DNA of 64,000 nt from JADCRZ01 sp037718865 (GTDB lineage: Bacteria; Bacteroidota; Bacteroidia; Chitinophagales; Chitinophagaceae). Positions 44,030 through 52,376 of this stretch are shown here, piece after piece (the stretch's first letter is position 1; each line of letters opens with the position of its first letter). A model generated the notes under the pieces. That model was not told the origin of the DNA and ran no database searches. It saw only the letters and a program-made list of their open reading frames with translations. The DNA is taken from NCBI GenBank assembly GCA_037718865.1, contig JBBJMP010000005.1, positions 62,001 through 126,000 of the forward strand, in the 5' to 3' direction. The translations under genes were made by a program, and so were the position numbers.

Positions 44030-44431
44030 CTAATCTTCCCAACGCAGCGCCCCTTTTTTAATGATGTAAAAAAATCCTGCAACAAAAAAGCCTACAAACA
44101 TTAATACGGCAACAAAACCATGCCAGCCCAGTGCCCTGAAATTAACGGCGTACGGATAAAAAAAGATAACTTCCACGTCGAACAGAACAAATAAAATAGC
44201 AACCAGGAAGTACTTGATGGCCATAGGTTGGCGGGCATTTCCTACACTTTCTATTCCGCTTTCAAAGTTCGCCAGTTTATCCGTTGTTTTACGCTTCGGA
44301 CCCAGATAGTGAGTAACACCCATCATGACACCGATAAAAAGAATGGCAAAAAATAGTTGTAATCCGATTGGCAGGTAATTCATTGAACTATTGGTATCAG
44401 CAGTATTGACTTGCAATAGAAACAAATGCAT
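44030..44431 (-). CDS. nuoA: NADH-quinone oxidoreductase subunit A
   Basis: A 133-residue membrane subunit with three helices and the family block NFESGIESVGNARQPMAIKY. First gene of the nuo operon. The frame extends up to an ATG at 44482, but a strong promoter at 44453-44482 predicts a transcription start near 44447, so the start at 44429-44431 (MHLFLLQVNTAD) is chosen. A start at 44381-44383 (MNYLPIGLQ) is also possible. Confidence 0.93.
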   Translation of the reverse strand: MHLFLLQVNTADTNSSMNYLPIGLQLFFAILFIGVMMGVTHYLGPKRKTTDKLANFESGIESVGNARQPMAIKYFLVAILFVLFDVEVIFFYPYAVNFRALGWHGFVAVLMFVGFFVAGFFYIIKKGALRWED

Positions 44432-44452
44432 GTAGGAGGATATTACTTGATG

Positions 44453-44482
44453 CAAAAATAAGGGAGCGCCGGCAAATTCCAA
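44453..44482 (-). promoter_or_regulatory. nuoA: promoter of the nuo operon
   Basis: On the minus strand: TTG at 44480-44482, 19-nt spacer, TATTTTTG at 44453-44460. Full match to the Bacteroidota -33/-7 consensus. Start near 44447. Confidence 0.7.
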
Positions 44483-44501
44483 TTTACTTAATCTGAATTT
44501 C

Positions 44502-44543
44502 GAAAATAAAAATCCCCTGTCAATTGTTCATTAACAGGGGATT
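44502..44543 (-). terminator. Rho-independent terminator of the TPR gene
   Basis: Minus strand: 10-bp stem AATCCCCTGT/ACAGGGGATT (44511-44543, 13-nt loop) followed by a T-rich stretch. It ends the upstream TPR unit just before the nuo promoter. Confidence 0.85.
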
Positions 44544-44567
44544 AAACATCTATGATCTTATGATAAG

Positions 44568-46274
44568 TTAGGCTGCTTTGGGTTTTTTCTTAGTAGCGGC
44601 GGGCTTGGTTGTTTTTGCGCGTGATTTTGGCGTAGTGGCTGATGACTTGGCAGCCGCTGCCGGTTTCTTTAATACTTCGATATACTGTTTGGCGCTTGCA
44701 TTTTCCGGATCGATGTCCAGGATACTCTGCAGCGACGCAATAGCAGAATCCTTATTCTTAGCAACATTGGCGTAATAACTTGCCAGGTAACCGTGAGCCG
44801 ATACGAGGGTCCCTTTAATTTTCTCCTTGTCCTGTGCTGTATCGGCAAACGCAATAAGCTTCTTGTAAGGTTCTACAGCAATCCCGAGTTCCTGGGTTGT
44901 ATCCTGAGCAGCTTTGGCCCGGGCGCACCATAAATAACCGTAAAGCTCATTAGGATATTTTGTAGTATACATGTTACAGAATATACTGTCGGCTGTTGCA
45001 TAATTAGCGGCCTGGTAGTTAGCAAAGCCCCAGTCGTACAAATCCCTGTTAGTGGCTGCTTCTCCTTTCATTTCAAACACTTTGCCTAACCAGTTAGCCT
45101 CTTCCACACGGTTACCTGATTTATTAGCAAACGCCGCTGCTTCACCCATCAACTTCAACTTACCTTCTTTAGCGGTATCCATTTCTACGGCTGTTTGGTA
45201 ACTTTGGAGCGCTTCGGCTTCATTTCCAGGGAACTTACTCAGCAAATTTGCACGGAATACGTAATCTTTTGGTATGAAACCTTCTTTTTTCTGTTTGGCA
45301 AAGTACTGATCCAAAAATGTTTTTGCATTTACAGAATCCTTTAATTCATCATAACTATAGGCAACTAACTTATAATATCTTGGGTCTGCCTTTTCGCCCA
45401 ATTCGGTGATCTTTGCGTTGGCAGCAGTAACTGCTCCCTGAAAATCACGTGAAGCATAAATGATACTTGTTCTATCGTATTCATTAGAAGGTTTGGCGTC
45501 AGCAACAGACAGGTATTTATCAAAATATTCTTTGGCTTTGTTAATGTCTCTCTCAAACCAATAGTAATAAAGTTCATAAATTCCCGGTGCATAGTTAGGA
45601 TCTAACTGAACCGCTTCCTGGAAAGCCGGAAGAAAATACTCCGGATTGTTTTGCGTCAGGTAAACCCTGCCAATCCTGTGCTTGGCTGCCGCCATTTTAG
45701 GATCCATAGACAAGGCTTTCTGATAAGCTGTGACTGCTCCGCCGCCATCTATAAGCTTACGGTGAGCATCTCCGATCAGTAAATAACTTTCTGCATTCCG
45801 TATATCCTTTTTCTGTGTGCCTAGGGCGTTTAATTTTTCAAGTGCATAATTTGCGTCGCCATAGTGAGCCATAGTGTTGGCTCGGGCTATTGCATTCAGT
45901 ACGTTAACATCCTTATTCTTGGATAAACTGATGGCTGTCTCAAAACGCTGCCGGGCATCATTTGTTTTGTTATCCATCAATTCAATCTGACCCATTCCGG
46001 CCAGTAATAAGGGAGCATTCCCATTTGTAGAAAGGGCCTTTTGATATAATGCCTTGGCTGCTACGGAATCTTTCATTTCAATCAACGTCTGACCCAGCCA
46101 GTACACAGCATCTATGTTATTGGGATTAGTGGCCAGTAATTTATCAAATTGATCCTTAGCGCTTTGATAGCGTTCATTATACAAGAACTTCCTTCCCTGG
46201 TCTACATTCTGTGCGAATAAGTTATTACCCATTACTGCACAACCTAGTAAGAGGATTAATGAGATTTTCTTCAT
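44568..46274 (-). CDS. tetratricopeptide-repeat protein, secreted, with Lys/Ala/Pro-rich tail
   Basis: A 568-residue protein from ATG 46272-46274, where a signal peptide begins (MKKISLILLLGCAVMGNNLF, then AQ). Many TPR units follow, e.g. YWLGQTLIEMKDSVAAKALY, ADPRYYKLVAYSYDELKDSV and ASAKQYIEVL. The last ~35 residues are a basic Ala/Lys/Pro/Thr tail. It is the third gene of a unit with a PstS-like lipoprotein and a small membrane protein; a terminator follows. Role unknown; probably a periplasmic scaffold. Confidence 0.85.
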   Translation of the reverse strand: MKKISLILLLGCAVMGNNLFAQNVDQGRKFLYNERYQSAKDQFDKLLATNPNNIDAVYWLGQTLIEMKDSVAAKALYQKALSTNGNAPLLLAGMGQIELMDNKTNDARQRFETAISLSKNKDVNVLNAIARANTMAHYGDANYALEKLNALGTQKKDIRNAESYLLIGDAHRKLIDGGGAVTAYQKALSMDPKMAAAKHRIGRVYLTQNNPEYFLPAFQEAVQLDPNYAPGIYELYYYWFERDINKAKEYFDKYLSVADAKPSNEYDRTSIIYASRDFQGAVTAANAKITELGEKADPRYYKLVAYSYDELKDSVNAKTFLDQYFAKQKKEGFIPKDYVFRANLLSKFPGNEAEALQSYQTAVEMDTAKEGKLKLMGEAAAFANKSGNRVEEANWLGKVFEMKGEAATNRDLYDWGFANYQAANYATADSIFCNMYTTKYPNELYGYLWCARAKAAQDTTQELGIAVEPYKKLIAFADTAQDKEKIKGTLVSAHGYLASYYANVAKNKDSAIASLQSILDIDPENASAKQYIEVLKKPAAAAKSSATTPKSRAKTTKPAATKKKPKAA

Positions 46275-46327
46275 ATTCAGTTCCTTTTTTGAGTTTGTAA
46301 ATTTATTTAAAACCACGTATAAAAAAA

Positions 46328-47269
46328 TTATTCATTGATACCTGCATTCCTTACTTCAAATGACATTTTCGCCGGCCATAGATAAGCTCTTCTGAAAACA
46401 AGCTGGCCCCTTTCATAGATAAGATAATTAACAAAACCGCTGCCTAGCCCTTTGTAGTTTTCCTTTAAAATATAATGCAAACCCCGGACCAAAGGATACC
46501 TGCGCATGGCAATATTTGCCTGATAGGGTTTTACATAGGTTTTTTGGTCACAGGATATACACTCTATAGAAGAAATTTTAACTTTTTGTAAAAAGCTTAA
46601 CTGGGTAGGATCCTCCCGGTTCCCGATCCAACTCACTCCAACAAATCCTATAGAAGACGGATTATCAGATACATATTGAATAACACCTTCGCTGGAAGTG
46701 GCAGCCATCACGTTTTTTGAAAAAGGATGGCCGTTTAGCAACGAATCCATCGCATAGCGAACCGTACTGGTTGCTGACAACCCGTCCATAACTAATTTAT
46801 ATTTATATTTATATTCGCTTGATCCCTGCAAGAGACCGCGGATGTCTGCCATATCAAAAATAGAATCTTTCGCCTGATTATTTACGATGACCGCTATTGC
46901 ATCGTATGCCATCTTACCCTGAACCGGATTGTAACCCAAAGTATCCCTTAAGATCTTCTCCTCTTGTCTGGTCAGTGCACGGGTTACAATGATCATACGG
47001 ATACTGTCGTTCAGGAGATCTTTTAAACATTCCGCTTCCGGCTTATAATGCGTAATAATTTTTGCATCAGGGTTTGAAGATTCAAACACTTTTATTTGCG
47101 AGTCAATGATCGGTTTAAAAGATTCGTCAACACTAATGTGAATCACACCGCGGGTAATAGAGTCACTGTAAGATTTAACCGGTTGATTATTCCCGCAACC
47201 CATCAACAGCAAAACCATCAAAACAAAAACGGCGAACTGGGATTTATTCGGTAGAATCTTCCGGTTCAT
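46328..47269 (-). CDS. PstS-like phosphate-type substrate-binding lipoprotein
   Basis: A 313-residue protein. The start at 47267-47269 gives a signal with lipobox LLMGC (Cys about residue 25). The body is a periplasmic binding fold of the PstS type: ISVDESFKPIIDSQIKVFES, GLSATSTVRYAMDSLL and IQYVSDNPSSIGFVGVSWIG. No pst permease or ATPase gene is near, so it may not be part of a phosphate ABC transporter. It overlaps the 88-residue gene upstream by 26 nt and is 53 bases from the TPR gene. Confidence 0.85.
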   Translation of the reverse strand: MNRKILPNKSQFAVFVLMVLLLMGCGNNQPVKSYSDSITRGVIHISVDESFKPIIDSQIKVFESSNPDAKIITHYKPEAECLKDLLNDSIRMIIVTRALTRQEEKILRDTLGYNPVQGKMAYDAIAVIVNNQAKDSIFDMADIRGLLQGSSEYKYKYKLVMDGLSATSTVRYAMDSLLNGHPFSKNVMAATSSEGVIQYVSDNPSSIGFVGVSWIGNREDPTQLSFLQKVKISSIECISCDQKTYVKPYQANIAMRRYPLVRGLHYILKENYKGLGSGFVNYLIYERGQLVFRRAYLWPAKMSFEVRNAGINE

Positions 47270-47510
47270 TTGACTCATCCTTATAATAATTTTTTTTATA
47301 GCCACGATATATTCGCCAGGATCCATAAATCAAACACATGCCTGCAAATAAATACCGAAAAAATGGTTCGATATTGAACTCAATACCAATGTTGGGAGCT
47401 ATCGCAAAAAAAACGCCAAATCCGACCAGTACAAGTCCCATTCCATAATCCATCACTGAACGCATTAACACGTAATTCCGCATTCTTCTTTCTCTTGGGT
47501 CAATTGCCAT
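47244..47510 (-). CDS. small membrane protein, 88 aa
   Basis: From ATG 47508-47510 (MAIDPRERR). Two hydrophobic helices, SVMDYGMGLVLVGFGVFFAI and PFFRYLFAGMCLIYGSWRIY, then a basic loop and an acidic tail (DESNEPEDSTE). I do not recognise the family. The 26-nt overlap with the PstS-like gene suggests translational coupling. Confidence 0.7.
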   Translation of the reverse strand: MAIDPRERRMRNYVLMRSVMDYGMGLVLVGFGVFFAIAPNIGIEFNIEPFFRYLFAGMCLIYGSWRIYRGYKKNYYKDESNEPEDSTE

Positions 47511-47906
47511 AAATAGTAACAATAGGTGATTAGTATCTATTTATATTTTAACAGCATGCAATACTTATTTAACCTGCCTCTGTGAACCATGAATGTCTTG
47601 AGGATATTCACCGGTTGAGCAAGGTAATAAAATTAATGTTCATGTTGTTAAATATTACGGAAATTAAGATACAAATGGATAGGATGCTGGAAGCAGGTTA
47701 TTCCATAATGTCATTCGTTTCAAATGGCCAGACAAACGGGTTCCGTTGCCGGCTTTACTTCCATGTCTTCATACAAAAGATTATTCTTTCTGCAACAGAG
47801 ATTAAGTTTCATTATACTTTCGCATAATTATCTTTGCTGCCGTATCTGAGACATGAAACAGCAAAGATCATCAACGGATATTCATCAACAATCAGTTCCA
47901 TCAATA
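47511..47906. other. divergent intergenic region before hisS
   Basis: 396 bases. Contains a -7 box TATCTTTG at 47829-47836 for hisS. A 81-codon frame at 47582-47827 has no support. Nothing else was recognised. Confidence 0.5.
47806..47836 (+). promoter_or_regulatory. hisS: promoter of hisS
   Basis: GTTT at 47806-47809, 19-nt spacer, TATCTTTG at 47829-47836. The -7 box is perfect; the -33 box is weak. Start near 47842. Confidence 0.55.
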
Positions 47907-49289
47907 ATGATAACCAATCCTGCTCTGCCTCAAGGCACTCGTGATTTTGATCCCGACACAGTGCGGAAGCGTAATTATATCTTTGATGTTATTCGTACCG
48001 TTTTCGAATTGTATGGGTTTCAACCGCTGGAAACGCCTGCCATGGAAAACCTTGAAACGCTGATGGGTAAGTACGGCGAAGAAGGCGACAAACTGATTTT
48101 TAAAATACTGAATAACGGTTTGGGTGATCAAAAAAACATCAGCAGGTCTAAAGAAGCCTTCGAACAGGTTTTACTGGGCAAGAATGACAAAAACCTTACT
48201 CAGCGTGCATTAAAATACGACCTTACTATTCCTTTTGCCAGGTATGTCGCAATGAATTATGGACAATTGCAGTTTCCGTTCAGAAGATACCAGATTCAAC
48301 CCGTATGGAGAGCAGACCGGCCGCAGAAAGGTCGCTACAGGGAATTTTACCAATGTGATGCTGACGTAGTAGGAAGTAAGGCTTTAATTAACGAAGTGGA
48401 GCTTGCCCTGATGTATAATGAGGTATTTTCAAGGTTAAAAATGGCAGGTTTCAGCGTGAATATCAACAACCGGAAGATCCTAAAGGGCATTATGGAGGTT
48501 AGTGGTGTTATTAAAAAAGAAAAACTAATACTGGGCATTATAGATAAAACCGACAAAATAGGGTTTGAGGGCGTGAAGGGCGAACTTTTGAACCTTGGAA
48601 TAGAACCGGTAAACCTTGAAAAACTGTTATCCGCTTATTCAATGAATGGTTCCGACCACGTGAAACTGTCTTTTCTTAAACAATTTCTTTCAGGCTCAGA
48701 AACCGGCTTAAACGGCGTTTCGGAATTGGAATATGTTTATGAAATGATCAGCCGGTCAGCCTCGGGCATTCAATCGGCCATACATTTTGACTTCACGCTT
48801 GCCAGGGGCCTTGAATATTACACGGGAATAATCTTTGAAGTCAAAGCTCCGGCCAGAGTTAAAATGGGCAGCATCGGGGGAGGCGGGCGGTACGATGACC
48901 TGACCGGTTTGTTTGGGGTACCTGATATTCCGGGAGTGGGCATTTCCTTTGGTGTGGACAGAATATATGATGTACTTGAAGAACTCGACCTGTTTCCACG
49001 CCATGTGCATGATGGCACCAGGGTTATATTTTTTTTTATGGGCGAAGAAGAAAGCAGACAGGCATTTGGCCTAATGCAGCAGTTGCGGGTAAAAGGCGTC
49101 AAAAGTGAAATGTATCACGAACAGGCAAAGCTTGATAAGCAATTCAGGTATGCCACTAAAAAAAATATTCCATATGCCGTTATAATTGGTAATAAGGAAA
49201 TGGAAGACCGTACCTGCGTACTTAAGGACCTCAGAAACGGGGAACAAAAAAGTCTGACAATCGAAGAGCTGTTGGACGTAGAGTTTTGA
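47907..49289 (+). CDS. hisS: histidyl-tRNA synthetase
   Basis: A 460-residue class II synthetase. Starts with PALPQGTRDFDPD; motif 2 is FRRYQIQPVWRADRPQKGRY; histidine-binding blocks are GLEYYTGIIFEVKA and GGGGRYDDLTGLF; the anticodon-binding domain is C-terminal (FFFMGEEESRQAFGLMQQLR). The start at 47907 fits the family; an in-frame ATG at 47853 would add 18 residues. Confidence 0.96.
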   Translation: MITNPALPQGTRDFDPDTVRKRNYIFDVIRTVFELYGFQPLETPAMENLETLMGKYGEEGDKLIFKILNNGLGDQKNISRSKEAFEQVLLGKNDKNLTQRALKYDLTIPFARYVAMNYGQLQFPFRRYQIQPVWRADRPQKGRYREFYQCDADVVGSKALINEVELALMYNEVFSRLKMAGFSVNINNRKILKGIMEVSGVIKKEKLILGIIDKTDKIGFEGVKGELLNLGIEPVNLEKLLSAYSMNGSDHVKLSFLKQFLSGSETGLNGVSELEYVYEMISRSASGIQSAIHFDFTLARGLEYYTGIIFEVKAPARVKMGSIGGGGRYDDLTGLFGVPDIPGVGISFGVDRIYDVLEELDLFPRHVHDGTRVIFFFMGEEESRQAFGLMQQLRVKGVKSEMYHEQAKLDKQFRYATKKNIPYAVIIGNKEMEDRTCVLKDLRNGEQKSLTIEELLDVEF

Positions 49290-49342
49290 GGGTTCTCACA
49301 TCTCACATCTTCCATCTTACCTCCTACTCCCGACATTTGCCT

Positions 49343-49350
49343 TATCTTTG
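49343..49350 (+). promoter_or_regulatory. rlmN: -7 element of rlmN
   Basis: TATCTTTG, 5 nt before the ATG at 49356. Transcription would begin at or within a base or two of the start codon, a leaderless arrangement. No clear -33 element at the usual distance. Confidence 0.5.
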
Positions 49351-49355
49351 CCGCT

Positions 49356-50402
49356 ATGTTAACCGTGAAAAAGAACATTCGGCAATTGGCATTGCCTGAA
49401 CTGGAGCAATATTTTGAAGCGCTTGGAGAAAAGAAATTCCGGGCTAAACAGGTATATGAATGGCTTTGGCAAAAACAGGCCCACAGCTTCGAAGCTATGA
49501 CGAATTTAAGCAAGGATTTACGCACGAAGCTGGCTGATAATTTCTCTCTTCCTGCATTAATTATAGAGGCTACACAATATTCTGCAGATGGTACCACAAA
49601 AAGCCGCTTTAAAACGTTTGACGGTCATATGGTTGAAGGGGTTTTAATCCCAACAGAATTCCGTTATACGGCTTGCGTCAGTTCACAAATAGGGTGTTCG
49701 CTTAACTGCAAATTCTGCGCTACGGGTTATATGGACAGAAAGCGTAACCTCGATTTTGATGAGATCTTCGATGAGGTAGTGCTAATCAATCACCAGTCAG
49801 AAAAGACCCATAATAAGAAATTAACCAATATCGTATTTATGGGTATGGGTGAACCCCTATTAAATTATAAAAATGTCTTAAAGGCTATAGACAAGATCAC
49901 TTCACCGGAAGGCCTGGGCATGAGTGCGAGACGCATAACCGTATCTACAGCGGGCGTTGCCAAAATGATCAAACAGTTGGGTGACGACAAAGTGAGGTTT
50001 AACCTGGCCTTATCTCTGCATGCAACAAACGACACCAGGCGAAATGAGATCATGCCGATCAATGAAACCAATAGTATCAAGGTATTGATTGAAGCTTTAA
50101 ATTATTTCTATCAGCAAACCGGTAATGAGATCACCTTCGAATACATTCTTTTTAAAGACTTTAACGATTCGCTCCGGGATGCCGATGAACTGATAAAAAT
50201 TTTCAGACAAGTGCCGGCAGACCTGGTAAACATCATTGAATACAATCCCATTGATGAGGCCGTCTTTCAGAAACCGGAAGAAGAGAAGGTGGAGAGGTTT
50301 ATGAATCATCTCTCCAAGGCCAGGGTCAACGCCCGCCTGAGAAGAAGCAGGGGTAAAGATATTGATGCCGCATGTGGACAGTTGGCGAATAAAACGCAAT
50401 AG
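49356..50402 (+). CDS. rlmN: 23S rRNA/tRNA adenine C2-methyltransferase RlmN
   Basis: A 348-residue radical-SAM enzyme. Cluster ligands C114, C118 and C121 (CSLNCKFC). Other family blocks: FMGMGEPLLNYKNVLKAID, RRITVSTAGVAKMI and LALSLHATNDTRRNEIMPIN. Methylates A2503 of 23S rRNA and A37 of some tRNAs in the family. Confidence 0.97.
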   Translation: MLTVKKNIRQLALPELEQYFEALGEKKFRAKQVYEWLWQKQAHSFEAMTNLSKDLRTKLADNFSLPALIIEATQYSADGTTKSRFKTFDGHMVEGVLIPTEFRYTACVSSQIGCSLNCKFCATGYMDRKRNLDFDEIFDEVVLINHQSEKTHNKKLTNIVFMGMGEPLLNYKNVLKAIDKITSPEGLGMSARRITVSTAGVAKMIKQLGDDKVRFNLALSLHATNDTRRNEIMPINETNSIKVLIEALNYFYQQTGNEITFEYILFKDFNDSLRDADELIKIFRQVPADLVNIIEYNPIDEAVFQKPEEEKVERFMNHLSKARVNARLRRSRGKDIDAACGQLANKTQ

Positions 50403-50543
50403 ATATCAGGTAAGCAACTCTTCTTATGATAGCGTATGAAAGCCCTTGGTTATATCCGGCTTTATTCACGGATCATACATTTACACATCAGCCACAAAAG
50501 ATGGCAGGTGCATTACTGTTGCAAAACAGCAAACCAATTAGTT

Positions 50544-51620
50544 ATGAGTAAAAATTCCCAGTTTGAAAAATTTATAAATAAAACAAGGGGAAGTGCTATT
50601 AAAGAACAGATTAAGCAGGAAAAGAAAGCCATAAAAAAAGAAAGGGCCCAGGCCATTGAAAAACGCTTCCAGGAAAAACGAAAAATAAAGGCTGGAGGGA
50701 AAAACCCCGAAGTTTCAGGTCGGGAGCCGGGAGCCGGACATCAGCACAAGAAAATACCAAAGGGTGAGACCGTTATAGTCACGAACGAGGACGACAAAAA
50801 ACCTCAAAGAGGTGCCAAAATTGTAGCCCGAAACAAGGACGACAAAAAACCCCAAAGGGGTGACACGACTAGGCGCGGGAACCAGAGCGTCCAGATGCCT
50901 TTAAATAAATACATTGCACATAGTGGCCTCAGTGGCAGGCGTGAAGCTGCAGAACTGGTCAGGTCGGGAGAAGTAACGGTGAACGGAGAAATTATCACAG
51001 AACCGGGAACCAAAATAGCTGATACCGATATTGTCAAAATAAAAGGCAGGAAGATTACCCCATCAAAAAACTTTGTATACATTCTACTTAATAAACCAAA
51101 GGATTATATCACGACCACCGATGACCCCTATCAAAGAAAAACGGTGCTGGATCTGATCAGGAACGCTACCGATGAGCGGGTTTATCCTATAGGGAGACTG
51201 GATAGGAACACCTCGGGGGTTCTTTTATTTACCAATGACGGAGAACTTGCTCAAAACCTTTCCCATCCCAAAAACGAAATAAAAAAGATTTATGAGGTAA
51301 AGCTGGATAAGGACCTAACGAAAAATGATTTTGAGCAACTGCTTAAAGGCCTGACCCTCGAAGATGGATTCATTGCCCCGGACGCCCTTGCTTATGCAGA
51401 TGCCAAAGACAAATCGGTGATCGGTATCGAGATCCATAGCGGCAGGAACCGTATTGTGCGGCGCATCTTTGAAAAATTAGGATACGATGTACGGGGATTA
51501 GACAGGGTAATGTACGCCGGCCTGACCAAGAAGAACGTTCAGCGGGGTAAATGGCGATTCCTGTCAGAAAGGGAAATACGAATACTTAAACACTTTAACA
51601 AGGCTGCGCATAAGGCCTAA
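50544..51620 (+). CDS. rRNA pseudouridine synthase, RluB/RsuA type, with basic N-terminal extension
   Basis: A 358-residue protein from ATG 50544 (MSKNSQFEKFINK). Residues 1-110 are a Lys/Glu/Arg-rich extension with a 16-residue tandem repeat (twice DDKKPQRG). An S4 RNA-binding domain follows (MPLNKYIAHSGLSGRREAAE), then the catalytic domain with GRLDRNTSGVLLFTNDGE (Asp of the GRLD motif) and IHSGRNRIVRRIFEKLGYDV. It isomerises a uridine in 23S rRNA; the exact site is not clear. Confidence 0.93.
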   Translation: MSKNSQFEKFINKTRGSAIKEQIKQEKKAIKKERAQAIEKRFQEKRKIKAGGKNPEVSGREPGAGHQHKKIPKGETVIVTNEDDKKPQRGAKIVARNKDDKKPQRGDTTRRGNQSVQMPLNKYIAHSGLSGRREAAELVRSGEVTVNGEIITEPGTKIADTDIVKIKGRKITPSKNFVYILLNKPKDYITTTDDPYQRKTVLDLIRNATDERVYPIGRLDRNTSGVLLFTNDGELAQNLSHPKNEIKKIYEVKLDKDLTKNDFEQLLKGLTLEDGFIAPDALAYADAKDKSVIGIEIHSGRNRIVRRIFEKLGYDVRGLDRVMYAGLTKKNVQRGKWRFLSEREIRILKHFNKAAHKA

Positions 51621-51633
51621 TGAGTTAAGAGAT

Positions 51634-52353
51634 ATGGACAAGCCGGCGATCATTTATGAAGATGAGCATCTTATAGCCATTAATAAACCTTCCGGTGTGT
51701 TATCGATCCCTGATCGGATGCAATCGCAATCTTCTTTAAAAGACATGCTGATTCATTCACATGGACAAATTTTTACAGTGCACCGTCTCGACAAGGAAAC
51801 CAGCGGAGTGATCGTATTTGCCAAAGATGAAGTAACGCATAAGTTTTTATCCCAACAATTTGAACACAGGGAAACCATAAAATGGTATACCGGATTAGTG
51901 CTTGGAACGTTTATTGAAAAAAAAGGCGAGATTGATGTGCCCATTACCGAACACTCTTATAAAAAAGGCACGATGATGGTTTCAGGCAAAGGCAAGCCAT
52001 CTGTTACTGAATATGAAGTCATGGAAGAGTTTGGATCTTTTTCTTATCTAAAATTTAATCTGCTTACCGGCCGAACCCACCAGATACGGGTACACATGAA
52101 ACACGCCGGCCACCCGATTGCCTGCGATAATATTTATGGTGATGGTAAACCCGTATTTTTATCAGGTCTGAAAAAGAAATTCAAACTATCCCAACTGCAA
52201 GACGAGGAAAGACCCATTTTAAACCGGATGGCCCTGCACGCGCACCAACTAATACTCAGAACCCGAGATGGCACCGAACTAATCCTGGAAGCTGACCTTC
52301 CCAAAGAGCTCAGGGCATTTCTGCAGCAGTTGCGAAAATGGAAGAAGAGGTAA
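51634..52353 (+). CDS. RluA-family pseudouridine synthase
   Basis: A 239-residue enzyme without an S4 domain. Catalytic block VHRLDKETSGVIVFAKDE (Asp in HRLD), plus LLTGRTHQIRVHMKHAGHPI. Begins 13 bases after the RsuA-type gene, so the two are likely one unit. Target uridine unknown. Confidence 0.93.
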   Translation: MDKPAIIYEDEHLIAINKPSGVLSIPDRMQSQSSLKDMLIHSHGQIFTVHRLDKETSGVIVFAKDEVTHKFLSQQFEHRETIKWYTGLVLGTFIEKKGEIDVPITEHSYKKGTMMVSGKGKPSVTEYEVMEEFGSFSYLKFNLLTGRTHQIRVHMKHAGHPIACDNIYGDGKPVFLSGLKKKFKLSQLQDEERPILNRMALHAHQLILRTRDGTELILEADLPKELRAFLQQLRKWKKR

Positions 52354-52376
52354 GTGCACATCCGCACATCCGCACA
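52352..52376. repeat. TGTGC-type repeat after the RluA-family gene
   Basis: Three units of GCACATCC in the 23 bases separating two convergent genes. Confidence 0.55.

Noticed and set aside
47582..47827. 81-codon frame before hisS
   Set aside because: Overlaps the hisS promoter region, has no recognisable features, and its composition is not protein-like.
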